A DNA stretch of 64,000 nucleotides from Diploptera punctata (taxonomy: Eukaryota; Arthropoda; Insecta; Blattodea; Blaberidae). Every line of letters starts with the position of its first letter. Within the stretch, counting starts at the first letter, position 1. The notes beneath the pieces were generated by a model. That model searched no databases, was not told the origin of the DNA, and worked only from the letters and a program-made list of their open reading frames with translations. Shown here one piece after another: positions 1 to 10,065 of this stretch. The stretch spans positions 4,026,001 to 4,090,000 of the forward strand of contig JASPKZ010004202.1 in the NCBI GenBank assembly GCA_030220185.1. The letters are read 5' to 3'. The translations under genes were made by a program, and so were the position numbers.

Positions 1-817
1 TTAAATATTATTTTCACTCAAAGACTTCAACGTGTTCATAATTCTTGCGCACGTTTTATTTGTGGTATTTGCAAATTTGACCATGTTACACCGTCCCTGG
101 AACAATTATCGTGGCTTCGTCTCAGAGATCGTAGAACTGTCCATTCCCTATCCCTTCTCTATAAAATACTTCACACATCATCGCTTAATTATTTATCACG
201 CCGCTTCATCAGACTATCCGACATACATAATTTTGACACCCGATCCGATCAGCACATTGTCCTTTATATCCCTCCTCATCACAGTGAATATTATTCATTA
301 TCTTTTACGGTCTCGCCAAAACTCCGCCCTACGTCAGAGACTATCAAACTATAACATCCTTCAAAAACAAACTAAAGAATTATTTAATAACAAACTAACT
401 TATACACCTCACTGATAGTATTCTTTTAACAATTAATGCATTTAATTATCTATGAAAATAATATTAAGATTAACAAATATTTCTTTGTTTTGTTTTAAAT
501 ATTGTATAATCGTAAACTATATCTCATTATTTTTCTTTGTTTTTTATATACACTAGGCAGGGACAATTTAATATGTCTTCCTTGTGTACATTTTATTATT
601 AGTTTTAGTCTTAATTTTAACTAACATTAACTGGTTGCATTATAGATCGTAATATAAAATATATTATCTTTTTGATCAAATTTTTATTTAGTATTTAATA
701 TTAGAGTTAATTGAGATTGTTATATTCAGATGTAATATATGTTTGTGCTAGTGAGTGGAAGAGAAGACCACATGGCCTTAACTCCACCAGGCTTAATAAA
801 TCTAATCTAATCTAATA
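1..817 (+). mobile_element. CR1/jockey-type LINE, 3' end (family CR1x, copy 1)
   Basis: A frame from about 25 to 354 reads LQRVHNSCARFICG, then WLRLRDRRTVHSLSLLYK and YLSRRFIRLSD, the region after the RT domain in CR1/jockey LINEs. It then runs into about 450 bases of 3' UTR. It is homologous to the copy at 11678-12680 on the other strand; both share the terminal block with AGTGGAAGAGAAG and ATGGCCTTAACTC. The element ends in three TCTAA repeats (801-817). The 5' part lies outside the window. Confidence 0.8.
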
Positions 818-819
818 TT

Positions 820-893
820 TCATTCCCCATTCGTGCCACATACCCTGCCCATCGCAGTCTACGAGACTTAACTGTTCTTACTATATCTGGCTT
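820..893 (-). mobile_element. RTEa LINE fragment
   Basis: A short antisense piece corresponds to the DIVRTVKSRRLRWAGYVARMGNE segment of the RTEa family, which is described fully at 13081-13958. It is truncated at both ends and abuts the TCTAA tail of the preceding LINE. Confidence 0.75.
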
Positions 894-1239
894 AGGTAAA
901 TTCCGAAAAAAAGATCATCACCCAGGAAACTTGTTCCGACTGGATATTGAACCCTGACTTGCTGCGTACGAGACAACGATACCCGAAACCGCAACAGTGG
1001 TCTAGTTTATTGCTGTAAATGTGAAAAGTAATAGATTTCTTCGTATTCAATTCAGCTTTGATTTTACAAGGAATTCCTCAACAACATATAAGAGCCATTC
1101 AGAGTTTCTACCGAGCTTCCAATATAAACCCGGACCGGCCTCACGGGGTTCACCCGTCAGGCAGCGCTCTCTCCTCGTCCGCATTTCACTCTGCCAGCCG
1201 CTCGTCCTTGAACTAGTCAGTTTACTATCGTTCGACAAG
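894..1239. other. Unassigned sequence, possibly 5' part of a mariner-like element
   Basis: No coding signal is recognised. The last ~110 bases are GC-richer than their surroundings and lie just before the transposase start codon at 1240, so they may be the element's 5' UTR. Confidence 0.4.
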
Positions 1240-1672
1240 ATGAGACGTCAGCTGACATTAGAGCAGCGCATTTATGTGTGTAAATGTTATTATATATACG
1301 AATCAGCTCGTCGCGTTCGCGAGGAATTTATTCGGAACTTCCCTGGACAATTACCTCCTTCCAGATCGACAATCCACGATCTTGTGACTAAATTTGAGAC
1401 CACTGGTTCAGTACAAAATAAGAAACACACGCGAAGGCGTACGGTTCTCACCGAAGAAAAATTAGACGAAATTGGCGAAAATTTGGAACGTTCACCACAA
1501 AAATCATTACCGAAATTAGCACAAGAAGTTGGGATTTCAGTATCTTCTGCACATACAGCAACAAAATTGTTAAAACTGAAACCTTACAAGTGTACACGTG
1601 TTCATTGTCTAAACCAAGGTGATCCCATAGCACGTGTGCGGGAGGACAACATTTCCAGCATTTTCTATAAGG
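1240..1672 (+). pseudogene. Mariner-like transposase, N-terminal DNA-binding part (DUF4817-type), truncated
   Basis: From ATG 1240 (MRRQLTLEQRIYVCKCYY) the frame shows two helix-turn-helix units typical of Tc1/mariner-superfamily transposases with a DUF4817-like N-terminus. The first is around RVREEFIRNFPGQLPPS with TIHDLVTKFETTGSV; the second contains VLTEEKLDEIGENLERSPQ and LAQEVGISVSSAHTATKLL. KPYKCTRVH ends the recognisable part. The catalytic DD(D/E) domain is missing: after about 1672 the sequence changes to LINE RT. The frame stays open to 1758, making a chance transposase-LINE fusion. An upstream in-frame ATG at 1021 is not favoured because that part has no transposase similarity. Confidence 0.72.
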
Positions 1673-1734
1673 TAAGAAACAGTTCAAGGACGGGTGGCAG
1701 GCAGGGTGAATTGCGGGAGGAACAGACTGCGCAG

Positions 1735-2600
1735 ATAAAATTAGTAAACAAAAAATAGAAACAAACCAGGGAGTAAGACAAGGGTGTCCATTGTCACCAG
1801 TATTATTTAATTTATACTTGGACCATGTCATAAATGAATGGCAAGAACAAATTAATATAAATAGCGTATTGACAACTCTGCTTTTTGCAGACGATCAAGT
1901 AATAATGACGCCATCAGAAAATGCTTTACAACAATTCCTTTACACTTTAAATAATATCTCTCTAAAATACAATTTAAGAATATCTACATCTAAAACAAAA
2001 ATATTAGCTCTGAAAGGAGAATATGCAATAAGAACAAAATAGTGATAAACAATGTAATTATAGACCAAGTTCAGAATTTTAATTATTTGGGATGTCATTT
2101 AGGTAATGACAGAAATTTAGATAAACACACTAAAATACAACGATTCAATTATCTACGTGGCACAATTAAACGTACTTTTTGAATAAAACTAGAAAAGAAA
2201 CTATTTTGAAATTTTACAAAATATTGGCAGTTCCATCTCTTATCTATGGATGTGAAACCTGGACAGTAACAAAGGCAGATAGAAAACAAATAGAGGCTGC
2301 AGAAATGAAGATGTTGAGAGCAATAGCAGGATACCAAAGGACCAATAAAAAGAAAAATGAAGATATAAGAACAGAACTTAATATATTTAATCTCTGTGAA
2401 AGAATAAAATACTATCAAAATGCTTACCTTCAGCACGTATTACGAATGAATGAACAGCGCATACCAAGAAGAATGTGTAATTATAAACCAAAACGGAGAA
2501 TTTGTTGGGAAGACCATTGAAGAGATGGAAGGACGAATTCGACCTATAATGAGATCGGAACAGGTCATTGGGCTTAATACTTGTTGTTGATGATGATTTT
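1735..2600 (+). pseudogene. LINE-b retrotransposon, RT and C-terminal part, broken
   Basis: The RT palm is visible as GVRQGCPLSPVLFNLYLDHVI then LLFADDQVIM (catalytic F-A-D-D) at about 1770-1910. After a frame break near 2042 the thumb/C-terminal region continues at 2179-2520: PSLIYGCETWTVTKADRKQIEAAEMKMLRAIAGYQR, then HVLRMNEQRIPRR. The end has the family's recurrent string for DEIGTGHWA followed by a GATGAT-type tail (about 2585-2598). It is 5'-truncated against the transposase relic. Similar elements here are at 16640-17235, 29765-30360, 40145-40525, 42953-43260 and 48110-49763. Confidence 0.8.
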
Positions 2601-2636
2601 ACAAGTGTCATATGAGGTATTCTTGTTTTTAATTGT

Positions 2637-3302
2637 TGAGGAAGTGGCTGAATTCAAATACCTAGGAACAATGATCACAAATAGGAATGAGATGCACAAA
2701 GAAATTAAACATAGGCTCAATTCTGGAAATGCGTGCTATTATGCATTGCAGAGACTCTTGATGTCCCAACTCCTTTCAAAAAACGTTAAACTGAAAATAT
2801 ATAAAACTATTATTCTACCAGTTATATTGTATGAGTGCGAAACATGCAGTTATATTGTATGAGTGCGAAACATGGACTCTTACTTTAAGAGAGGAAAGGA
2901 GATTACAAGTATTTGAGAATAAAGTACTTAGGAAAGTTTTTGGACCAAAGAGAGATGAACAGACAGGTGAATGGAGAAGACTACATAACAATGAACTACA
3001 TGGTCTTTATAGGAAGCCAGATATAATAAGAACAGTTAAGTATCGTAGACTGCGTTGGGCAGGGCATGTTGCACGTATGGGAAATGAAAGACTTGCATGG
3101 AAGCTTCTTGTAGGAAAGCCACAGGGAAAGCGCTCAATTGGTAGACCAAGAATGAGGTGGGAGAATAACATTAACTATGATTTGAGGGAAGTAGATTATA
3201 CAGGGAATGATTGGAAAGCATTAGCTCAGGATAGGGATGTATGGAGAGCTTATGTCCGTGCGGCCATGAACCTACGGGTTCGATAGTGCCAGTGAGTAAG
3301 TG
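2637..3302 (+). pseudogene. RTEa LINE, C-terminal half, frameshifted by a 28-bp tandem duplication
   Basis: The reading runs EVAEFKYLGTMITNRNEMHKEIKHRLNSGNACYYALQ to the terminal LREVDYTGNDWKALAQDRDVWRAYV. A 28-bp direct duplication (2819-2846 and 2847-2874) interrupts the ILPVILYGCETW block and shifts the frame, so the protein is split between 2581-2862 and 2831-3286. The 3' end is the family's CGATAGTGCCAGTGAGTAAG. Confidence 0.85.
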
Positions 3303-3644
3303 AAGATACATATGGGAACAACAGTAAATTCAGTTGTTTATGTGGTGCTAGCGAGGGGTTTATAGCTGGGGGAGCATGGAATGCCATTGTACGGTGTCGT
3401 GCTGCTATTAGCGGACGCTTCTCTCTTACTTCCGGCTTTACCTTTGCCTGTTTCCTGTGTCTTGTGCAAGTTTCTCTCGTGAGCCCTAGCGGAAACGTAC
3501 TTTAGTCTCCTGGCAAAGTGTTAGGGAGGAGATACACTCCTACCCGTGCACTTCCCTCGAGTTACACCATCCGTCTGATTGTCATTTCCTACACCTAAAC
3601 AAGTACTCACAAAATGCCATAGTTTTCAAAATTACAATTTTATG
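3303..3644. other. Unassigned sequence
   Basis: Mixed-composition sequence between a LINE 3' end and a MITE-like repeat. No ORF, repeat or RNA gene is recognised. Confidence 0.5.
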
Positions 3645-3648
3645 TAAT

Positions 3649-4437
3649 TGTCATAAGTAATGCCACGAGTGATTTCCAAATTATCGATAAATTCACGACT
3701 CACGAAGCGAGGAGTGAATTTATCTAGAGAATTTGGAAATCAAGAGTGGCATTTGTTAGGACTATTTAACGAATAAAATTAAGCTGTTTATTCACAAATC
3801 ATTATTTAACTACAGTTATTTTAAAATATTTATATATTTAATGTAAACGGCGATGTTTGAAAACAAATGAGAAACGATAGGTACGCTTCTACTGCTTCTT
3901 TTGTTTATCACTGCAACCAGATCATACTATTTATTGCCAAAGGAACGAATTATTGTTAGAATGCTCTCTAGTGGAGAGAAAATGAAACACATCAAACTGT
4001 ATATTAATTCATTTCTGATCATAGAGAACGAAGTTTCTGAGTCGTATGATGTAAATATGACAATTATATTTTTCTGGATTGTTACATGGGAAAAAATACA
4101 TTTAAGAAAGTGCAAACAGTGGTTTCTTTTTTTTTTTTTTTTTGGTGGTATAATCAATTGCTACAAATGTTTTTATATTAACTTCCGCATACGGCATGTT
4201 TTGAAATTCATGCACTATATATACAATCTGGTAGCCATATTTCTCGCAGGCTCAGTCACTGCAAAATAATGGTCAGACCTGTTCAGAATATTAAAAAGGA
4301 GGAGATTTCTTTAATATGGTAATTATAACACTGATAAATATTTCGTGAAACACGACTCTGATTGGTTGTAAAACAGAAATCATTCAACCGTGATTGGTCA
4401 TTGACTCCCATTTGGGGCATGAGTTAAATAGTCTTTG
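3649..4437 (+). mobile_element. MITE-H, copy A: dispersed non-coding element with a terminal hairpin
   Basis: It starts CATAAGTAATGCCACGAGTG and ends near GGCATGAGTTAAATAG. The first ~105 bases fold back: GATTTCCAAATT...ATAAATTCA pairs with TGAATTTAT...AATTTGGAAATC. The two ends share an imperfect inverted ATGCCAC motif. Other copies are at 20153-20780 (-), 35249-35873 (+) and 51500-52138 (+). This is the longest copy and contains a T-run at about 4127-4143. It codes for nothing; the ORFs across it are chance frames. Confidence 0.7.
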
Positions 4438-4448
4438 TATCTTCTTTT

Positions 4449-4766
4449 TGTAAGCCCATGTTTCCCTTAACAGAGATTTAGGCGCTCTCCCCCTACAGGG
4501 AAGAATTTTAACCATACTAATTTAGTGACACTTGTTTTCGTATAGATGTCATTTGAGTTGTCCATGGTCAGCGTTCCGTCTCATACTGACATCTAAGAAA
4601 CCAAGGTAGTACTAGGACGGGAAAATTCGATAAATTTTGCTTAGAGGCCTTTTCATTCAGGTTTAAGGATCCTTTACGAGCTTAAAAATCTTCAGACTCG
4701 GGACCCACGGCTTAAATCCCTCCCGGAGGACTTGCTCCTTGGATTTTTGCATCCTAAAAATAAAAT
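4449..4766 (-). mobile_element. SINE-B, lacking its tRNA-like head
   Basis: This is the body and 3' end of the SINE-B family (full copy at 16214-16611). It begins with the 3' terminal block GTAAGCCCATGTTTCCC and stops near the ATTTTTNCATCCTAAA segment, just before where the tRNA-derived head should be. Confidence 0.8.
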
Positions 4767-4799
4767 AGGCTATAAAAAATTAAATACCTCATTTTTATA

Positions 4800-5531
4800 C
4801 AGGGTGTTGCAAGAACACCGATAACGGAGATCAGGTAGTATATTGAGATATGTTGATCATTTTTAATAAAGTACCCATGTCCGGAAATGCATTTTCACAC
4901 TATATCTGTGTTAATTATGTGTCAAAATCAGTGTTAGTTCGAAGGATTTGAAGACACATTACTTGACAGCACCTCACAGGTATGGAACATGTGATACGTG
5001 GCTTCGCAACGGAATGTGTCTGCAACACGACGGAGCTCCAACCCACTTACATGCCAATGTGAGAAAATATTTGAATACCACGTATCCGGGTCGATGGATT
5101 GAAAGAGCGGGACAGACCCATGGCCTCCGGGATCACCTGCTCTTAACCCTCTCTACTTTTTGTGGGTCGACATGAAACAGTCTGTTTATCAGACTCCAGT
5201 AGTGCCACGTATGGATCTTATAGCCCGAATCCACGCTGCTGCAAAAATAATTCAAACGAGGCCAGGCGTGTTTGTACGTGTGCGCCAATCACTACACCGC
5301 CGATGTACGCTCTGCAATGAAATGGGAGGTGGATATTTTGAAAACTTGATGTGACTGTGACAGTATTGTCAAGTATTGAGTCTTGAAATCCAACTAACGG
5401 AACTCTTGAGAAATTAGCTACTAATAGTATGAAAGTGCATAATTTCCGGACATTGGTACCATTATTAGAAAATGATCAACATATTTCAATATACCACCTC
5501 ACGTCCTTTGTCGGTGTTTTTTGCAACATAT
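4800..5531 (+). mobile_element. Mariner-like element with internal deletion
   Basis: Terminal inverted repeats of roughly 75-85 bp are visible: left CAGGGTGTTGCAAGAACACCG onward, right its degenerate complement ending near GCAACATA, with a TA before the left end (4798-4799). Between them is only the C-terminal end of a transposase, in broken frames: MCLQHDGAPTHLHANVRKYL (4948-5175), then LIARIHAAAKIIQTRPGVF and MGGGYFENLM (5160-5354). The QHDGAPTHLH block carries the second catalytic Asp. The DNA-binding domain and first catalytic Asp are deleted. Confidence 0.82.
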
Positions 5532-5832
5532 ACGGGGGCACGCCGTAGTGTAGTGGTTAAGGCACTGCGCTACAAGTCGGAAGGTCGAGGGTTCAAGTCC
5601 CGGTGGGGTCAGGATTTTTAAACTAACCAAAATCTTCTGGCGGCACTATGGTCATGATTCGACTAGGCCTCTAACGGAAATGAGTATCATATGCTTGTTC
5701 TGGGGGTAAAGGAGGCCGTCACACAGGACTGATAACCCGGCTGACATCATCTGCCGATTGCCTAGAAAAAGTGGGAGCCTTAATTTCCTACTACCCCAAA
5801 GGCTTCCCGAGGCCTGTAGTGGAATCTCTTTA
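5532..5832 (+). mobile_element. SINE-A (tRNA-derived), full length
   Basis: A tRNA-like head carries an A-box (TAGTGTAGTGG) and a B-box (GGTTCAAGTCC), followed by a ~230-bp body with TCTGGCGGCACTATGG, GGGGGTAAAGG and GGCCTGTAGTGG. The usual 3' end in this window is GTGGGATCACTTTAC; here it reads GTGGAATCTCTTTAC and runs directly into a Helitron-like sequence. Other copies are at 15752-16072, 28255-28746, 31477-31779 and 42386-42691. Confidence 0.85.
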
Positions 5833-6260
5833 CTATATAAATATTTCTGTATGTGTGTTTGTCACTGACCTCCTCCTAGATGACTAGACCGATTTTGATC
5901 AATTTGTGTGTGTGTGTGTTTGAGTGGGTCCCTGGATGGTTTAGATTCACAATTGGACCCTCTAAAACCATTAGGTGTAGGAGTTTACCTGAAGTGAAAA
6001 TTTAAAATTCCCTCTAGCGGTCACAATTTTCGATGTTTCACAACGAAACTCAGTATATCCCATTAAAGTAAACCGAGGTAGATATTATCCAAAAATGAGC
6101 GAAATCCGGCAATTAAGAATGAAGGTTTACCTAAAATCCGAAATTAAAAACTGACTAGCAACCGCCATATTTTATTCGTCTCAGCGTATACCATACAATT
6201 TAATTAATCTTTAATATTTCATTTATTTAGGCGTAGCAGCGCACGCCGGGTATTAGCTAG
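5825..6260 (+). mobile_element. Non-autonomous Helitron-like element
   Basis: The 5' side TCTCTTTACTATATAAATAT resembles insect Helitron starts (TC followed by an AT-rich leader). The 3' side has a short hairpin (GGCGT...ACGCC at 6231-6247) then GGGTATTAGCTAG and T, as in Helitrons that end in CTRR and insert between A and T. It is non-coding. A partial inverted copy is at 12749-13080. The call rests on terminal features only. Confidence 0.6.
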
Positions 6261-6790
6261 TGCATAGAAAAATCGTATTATTTTCAGTTCGAGGTCAGCT
6301 GTCTTCTATCCAACGATTTCAAGTGCGGGATATAAGACAGAATACAAAGTAAGATGGAATCAATAATGAGGAACTTCTTCATTTCTTATTTATTTATGAC
6401 AAAAAATATATTTGGGCCTACCTAATTAGATGTTTACGCATTTTCCATGATGCCAATATATAACCTTTATTTGCCGGTATAATTTCACTATGATCAGAAT
6501 TTATGCTCCATGCTGACTCACCTGTAACTTCTGCTGTTATTTTCACCACATCCTCAATGATTGTGAGATATTTTTCACTAAACTATTTGAAAATATTCAA
6601 TATAATTTGTTTCTCGCCGCTTTTCAAATGCTTTGCTTTTCAGTGTTTAAGAATTTTTAGACATTTTATAATTTTGAAACAATTGAAATGCCAACGTATA
6701 CTGCATTGCGCGTGCGTACGAATAAAACAATTTTTATTCAATGTATGAAAATTGTGATTATATATTTTAATATTTTTCCAAATAACTTAC
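6261..6790. other. Unassigned AT-rich sequence
   Basis: No repeat family or coding signal is recognised. An 81-codon frame (6503-6748) has no recognisable motif and composition like random AT-rich DNA. Confidence 0.5.
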
Positions 6791-6794
6791 ATAA

Positions 6795-7200
6795 GTCGAC
6801 CGCGGTGGACTAGTGGTTATGCTCCTTGCCTCTGGTCCCGAGGGTCGCGGGTTCAAACCCGGCCGGGGTCGATGGATTTTTAGGACGGAAAAGTCCAAGG
6901 AGCAAGTCCTGCGGGAGGGACTTTAAGCCGTGGGCCCCGAGTCTGAAAATTTTCAGGCTCGTAAAAGATCCTTAAGCCTGAATAAAAAGGCCTGTAATCA
7001 AAATTTACCTAATTTTCCCGTCCTAGTACTACCTTAGTTTCCTAGATGTCAGTATGAGGCGGAACGCTGACCACGGACAATTCAAAGGACATCTATACGA
7101 AAACAAGTGTAACTAAATTAGTATGGTTCAAATTCTTCCCTGTAGGGGGAGAGCGCCTAAATCTCTGTTAAGGGAAACATGGACTTACAAGATACAAGAA
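6795..7200 (+). mobile_element. SINE-B, full length
   Basis: The tRNA-like head has an A-box region (GACTAGTGGTTATGC) and a B-box (GGTTCAAACCC). The body contains AAGGAGCAAGTCC, the GACTTTAAGCC block and the 3' block CTGTTAAGGGAAACATGG. It is about 400 bp long. Confidence 0.85.
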
Positions 7201-7360
7201 CAGCTTCGGTAATCTACTGTCTTCCATTGTTTCTACGTCATATTTCCACTGTTTCCTTTTATTCAATATCTTTTCTTTTATGGAGTAGATCTGCAGTTCT
7301 TCACGGATATCATGGTTTCTTATCTGGTCCATTCTAGTGCACCCTTTTACTAAGTTAATT
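7201..7360 (-). pseudogene. LINE C-terminal fragment
   Basis: Antisense reading: GCTRMDQIRNHDIREELQIY then EKILNKRKQWK and DSRLPKLF, the segment after the RT thumb in LINE-b-like elements. A sister fragment is at 44840-45051. Confidence 0.65.
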
Positions 7361-7361
7361 T

Positions 7362-7539
7362 GTAAATATGTAAATTTCTAGAAATGGGTCAAAAGAAACG
7401 TGGATCGAAGTATAATTGGAGGATGGGTCGTTTGTATCAAAAGTACTACGCTATTTTCCGCTTACATTCCATGAGCAAAGCTTTAAGTTCTTGAGATGTT
7501 ACGTGTTGTCAGAGGATGTTGTATTTATCGTGTTACTTA
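7362..7539 (+). repeat. 180-bp direct repeat, left copy
   Basis: The sequence from TTTGTAAATATGTAAATTTC to TTGTATTTATCGTGTTA recurs with about 8% divergence, by eye, at 8048-8227, on the other side of an RTEa LINE copy. No coding content is recognised. Confidence 0.85.
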
Positions 7540-8047
7540 CTTACTTACTCACTGGCACCATCCAACCCATAGGTTCATGGCCGCGCGGACATAAGCTCCC
7601 CTTACATGCCTATCCTGAGCTAATGCTATCCAATCATAGTTAATGTTATTCTCCCACCTCAATCTTGGTCTACCAACTGGGCGTTTTCCCTCTGGCTTTC
7701 CTACAAGAAGCTTCCATCCAAGTCTTCCATTCCCCATACGCGCAACATGTCCTGCCCATCGCAGGCTACGAGACTTAACTGTTCTTATTATATCTGGCTT
7801 CCTATAAAGACCATGTAGTTCATTGTTATGTAGTCTTCTCCATTCACCTGTCTGTTTATCTCTCTTTGGTCCAAAAATTCTCCTAAGAACTTTATTCTCA
7901 AAAACTCGTAATCTTCTTTCCTGCCTTAAAGTAAGAGTCCATGTTTCGCACCCATATAATATAACTGGTAGAATAATAGTTTTATATATTTTCAGTTTAA
8001 CGTTTTTTGAAAGGTGTTGGGAAGTCAAGAGTCTTTGTAATGCATAA
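7540..8047 (-). pseudogene. RTEa LINE, C-terminal part
   Basis: Antisense reading from YYALQRLLTSQHLSKN to the family C-terminus YDWIALAQDRHVRGAYV. It carries a deletion of the LREVDYTGND segment near 7630. The 3' tail lies at the left as (CTTA)n, 7536-7552. It sits exactly between the two 180-bp direct repeats. Confidence 0.85.
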
Positions 8048-8227
8048 TAGTTTGTAAATATGTAAATTTCTAGAAATGGGCTCAAAACAAACTTGGATCA
8101 AAGTATAATTGGGGGATGGGTCGTTCGTATCAAAAGTACTGTGCTGTTTTCCGCTTACATTCCATGAGCAAAGCTTTAACTTTTTGAGATGTTACGTGTT
8201 GTCAGAGGATGTTGTATTTATCCTGTT
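8048..8227 (+). repeat. 180-bp direct repeat, right copy
   Basis: Counterpart of 7362-7539. Flanking sequence after 8227 differs from that before 7362. Confidence 0.85.
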
Positions 8228-8597
8228 AGAGTTGTTATGTGAATATTTGTGGTGGCGATGGCTTGTGGTCTTCTTATTAGGAATTGATTTTTTTAATCTC
8301 AGGAGCAAGTTGTGTTTGGGAGAACTTGGGGGCATTAATTGCCGGGTAGTTGTAGCGGTTTTGTTGCGGCTGCTAGGGAAGTTAATTACGCTATAAGCAC
8401 TTAATCAATGAATTAATGCCACCCTCGACAAGATGTCTGCCTTGGTTTGCCAGAATGAAATGAAATACAGCCTGTCTTACTTGTTAGTCAACTCTTACTT
8501 GTAAATATAGGCATCACATTCCTCTTGGGGATTTACTTACTTGTTGGAAATCAAATCGTATATTCTCATTTATATCTCCCCCGACGTCGATGTCTGT
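8228..8597. other. Unassigned sequence
   Basis: Nothing recognised; an open frame crossing it (8109-8396) has no known motif. Confidence 0.5.
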
Positions 8598-9031
8598 AAT
8601 ATATATATATATATATATAAATTTCGTGTCACGTTGTTTGTCCGCGATGGAATCCTAAACTACTGAACCGATTTTAATAAAATTTTGCACACTGTGTGCA
8701 GTTTGATCCAACTTGAGACTTAGGGTAGTTTATAACTAAATTTATAGTCGCATTATTTTTTATTGCAAATTATTTGTTTGTTATTTAACAAAGAGTTATA
8801 GTTATCTGTGAATTCCACACGATTCTAACAGATGCCGGTGTAATTATCTGTGAGTTCCATACGATTCTAACAGATGGCGGTGTAAGGAAATTTGGTAAGG
8901 TAATTGGTTTATTATTTAACAAAGATAGATCCAGATGGCTGTGTTTTTTGTTGCAACCGCGAATTTCAATTGCATTACAAATATTGATTATTTCATAATT
9001 TAAGTGTGTTCAGTGTTTATTTTATTTCAGC
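8598..9031 (+). mobile_element. Helitron-like non-autonomous repeat (type 2), truncated
   Basis: It starts with a TA microsatellite followed by TTGTTTGTCCGCGATGG and AACTACTGAACCGATTTTAA, a motif seen in many arthropod interspersed repeats. It contains two tandem 42-bp units (8802-8843, 8844-8885). The inverted copy at 50113-50640 is longer on the 3' side; this one stops at about 9031, where LINE ORF1-associated sequence begins. Confidence 0.55.
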
Positions 9032-9110
9032 CAACAAGGGCTGAATGTTCCGGAGTATTTCCTCTCCACGTGCACTTAAGTTACCTGTTGGCGATAGTTG
9101 GCCCTTTGCT

Positions 9111-10037
9111 TCAGCAGTGCTGTTCTCTTTGAATGGTTCTGGAAGCCGTGCCAGTCTGTAAGGCTTGAGTGAAGGAAACTCTAGGATCAACCTTCTCAGA
9201 AGTGAAGGTCTTTCTTTGAGTTGTGTTTACATTAGGATGAGGGATAGACTCACATTGGGATGGTTTCACTTTTTGGTTGTTGATGGGTTTAGCTACTCTG
9301 CTATAAGCTTCAAGAGCTGCCTTAAAAGCAGGGCAGCCTCTATAGGCAGCCGGGTGACCGGACCCCCCGCAATTTGCACACTTGAGCAAACTTGTGTCTC
9401 TCTGTGATTGGGCCTTAAGAGTACAATCCTTGTGCCCATGAGGCCCAGCGCAGATTACACAGCGAGGAGCCCGATTGCAGTCAGGAAATGTGTGGTTGAA
9501 TGACTGGCACTTGTAGCACTGCTTAAGCCCAGCCCTAGGTATGTAAGGTTCTATGGCCACTACTGTATATATGAAACGCTTCAGTTCAAAAATTTGCAAA
9601 GCTTCATCATTGCGTTCCAATTCCAAAATGTATATAGGAAGAGGTATGACCAAATTATTCTCGGTTTTAGTAATCTGCTTTACAGATTTGACAGGAAAAC
9701 CTAACGTAAGGAGTTCCTCTTTAATTTCTTCAAGGGCTATATCTGAAGGTAGTCTCTTTAATACAACCTTGAGAGGAAGATCTCTTTTTAGCTGGAATGT
9801 ATAAAATTCCCTATTAAGGGAAGTAAAATACTCCTTCAGCTTATAGAAATCTTCCAGTGAAGTAGCATAGCACCGCATTCCCTCAGGAATATTGACACAT
9901 TTTAGTTGTCCACTAAGAAGCGATCTCAACTCTTTATTCATACGGAACAAATTCCCGTGGCCAATGATAGTGATTGGAGGGGGTCTTTGTTCCTTGCGAA
10001 CAATACTTCGTGAGGGCACTGCACTATGCGTGGCCAT
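9111..10037 (-). pseudogene. Jockey-type LINE ORF1 (gag-like nucleic-acid-binding protein), C-terminal part
   Basis: The 308-residue frame contains an RNA-binding-like region (about 80-165, LKVVLKRLPSDIALEEIKEE) followed by three zinc knuckles: C174-C177-H182-C187, C193-C196-H200-C205 and C220-C223-H228-C235. This is the layout of ORF1 in jockey/R1-type LINEs, whose product coats the element RNA. A second frame, 10066-10410, supplies the upstream residues, so the gene is broken near 10040-10066. Downstream on the same strand there is no RT; the element is cut at about 9040 by a Helitron-like repeat. Confidence 0.82.
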
Positions 10038-10065
10038 AGATCAATTGATTTAACCGATCCAGAGG

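Noticed and set aside
32..415. A 127-codon hydrophobic protein
   Set aside because: It is the wrong register of the CR1x LINE; the LINE-related frame starts at about 25 in another phase.
3640..4440. Protein-coding gene at 3901-4269
   Set aside because: The frame falls inside MITE-H copy A and is not conserved in the other three copies.
5534..5610. Functional tRNA gene
   Set aside because: The A/B-box region is the head of SINE-A: no closing acceptor stem, and the same head recurs with the same body at other sites.
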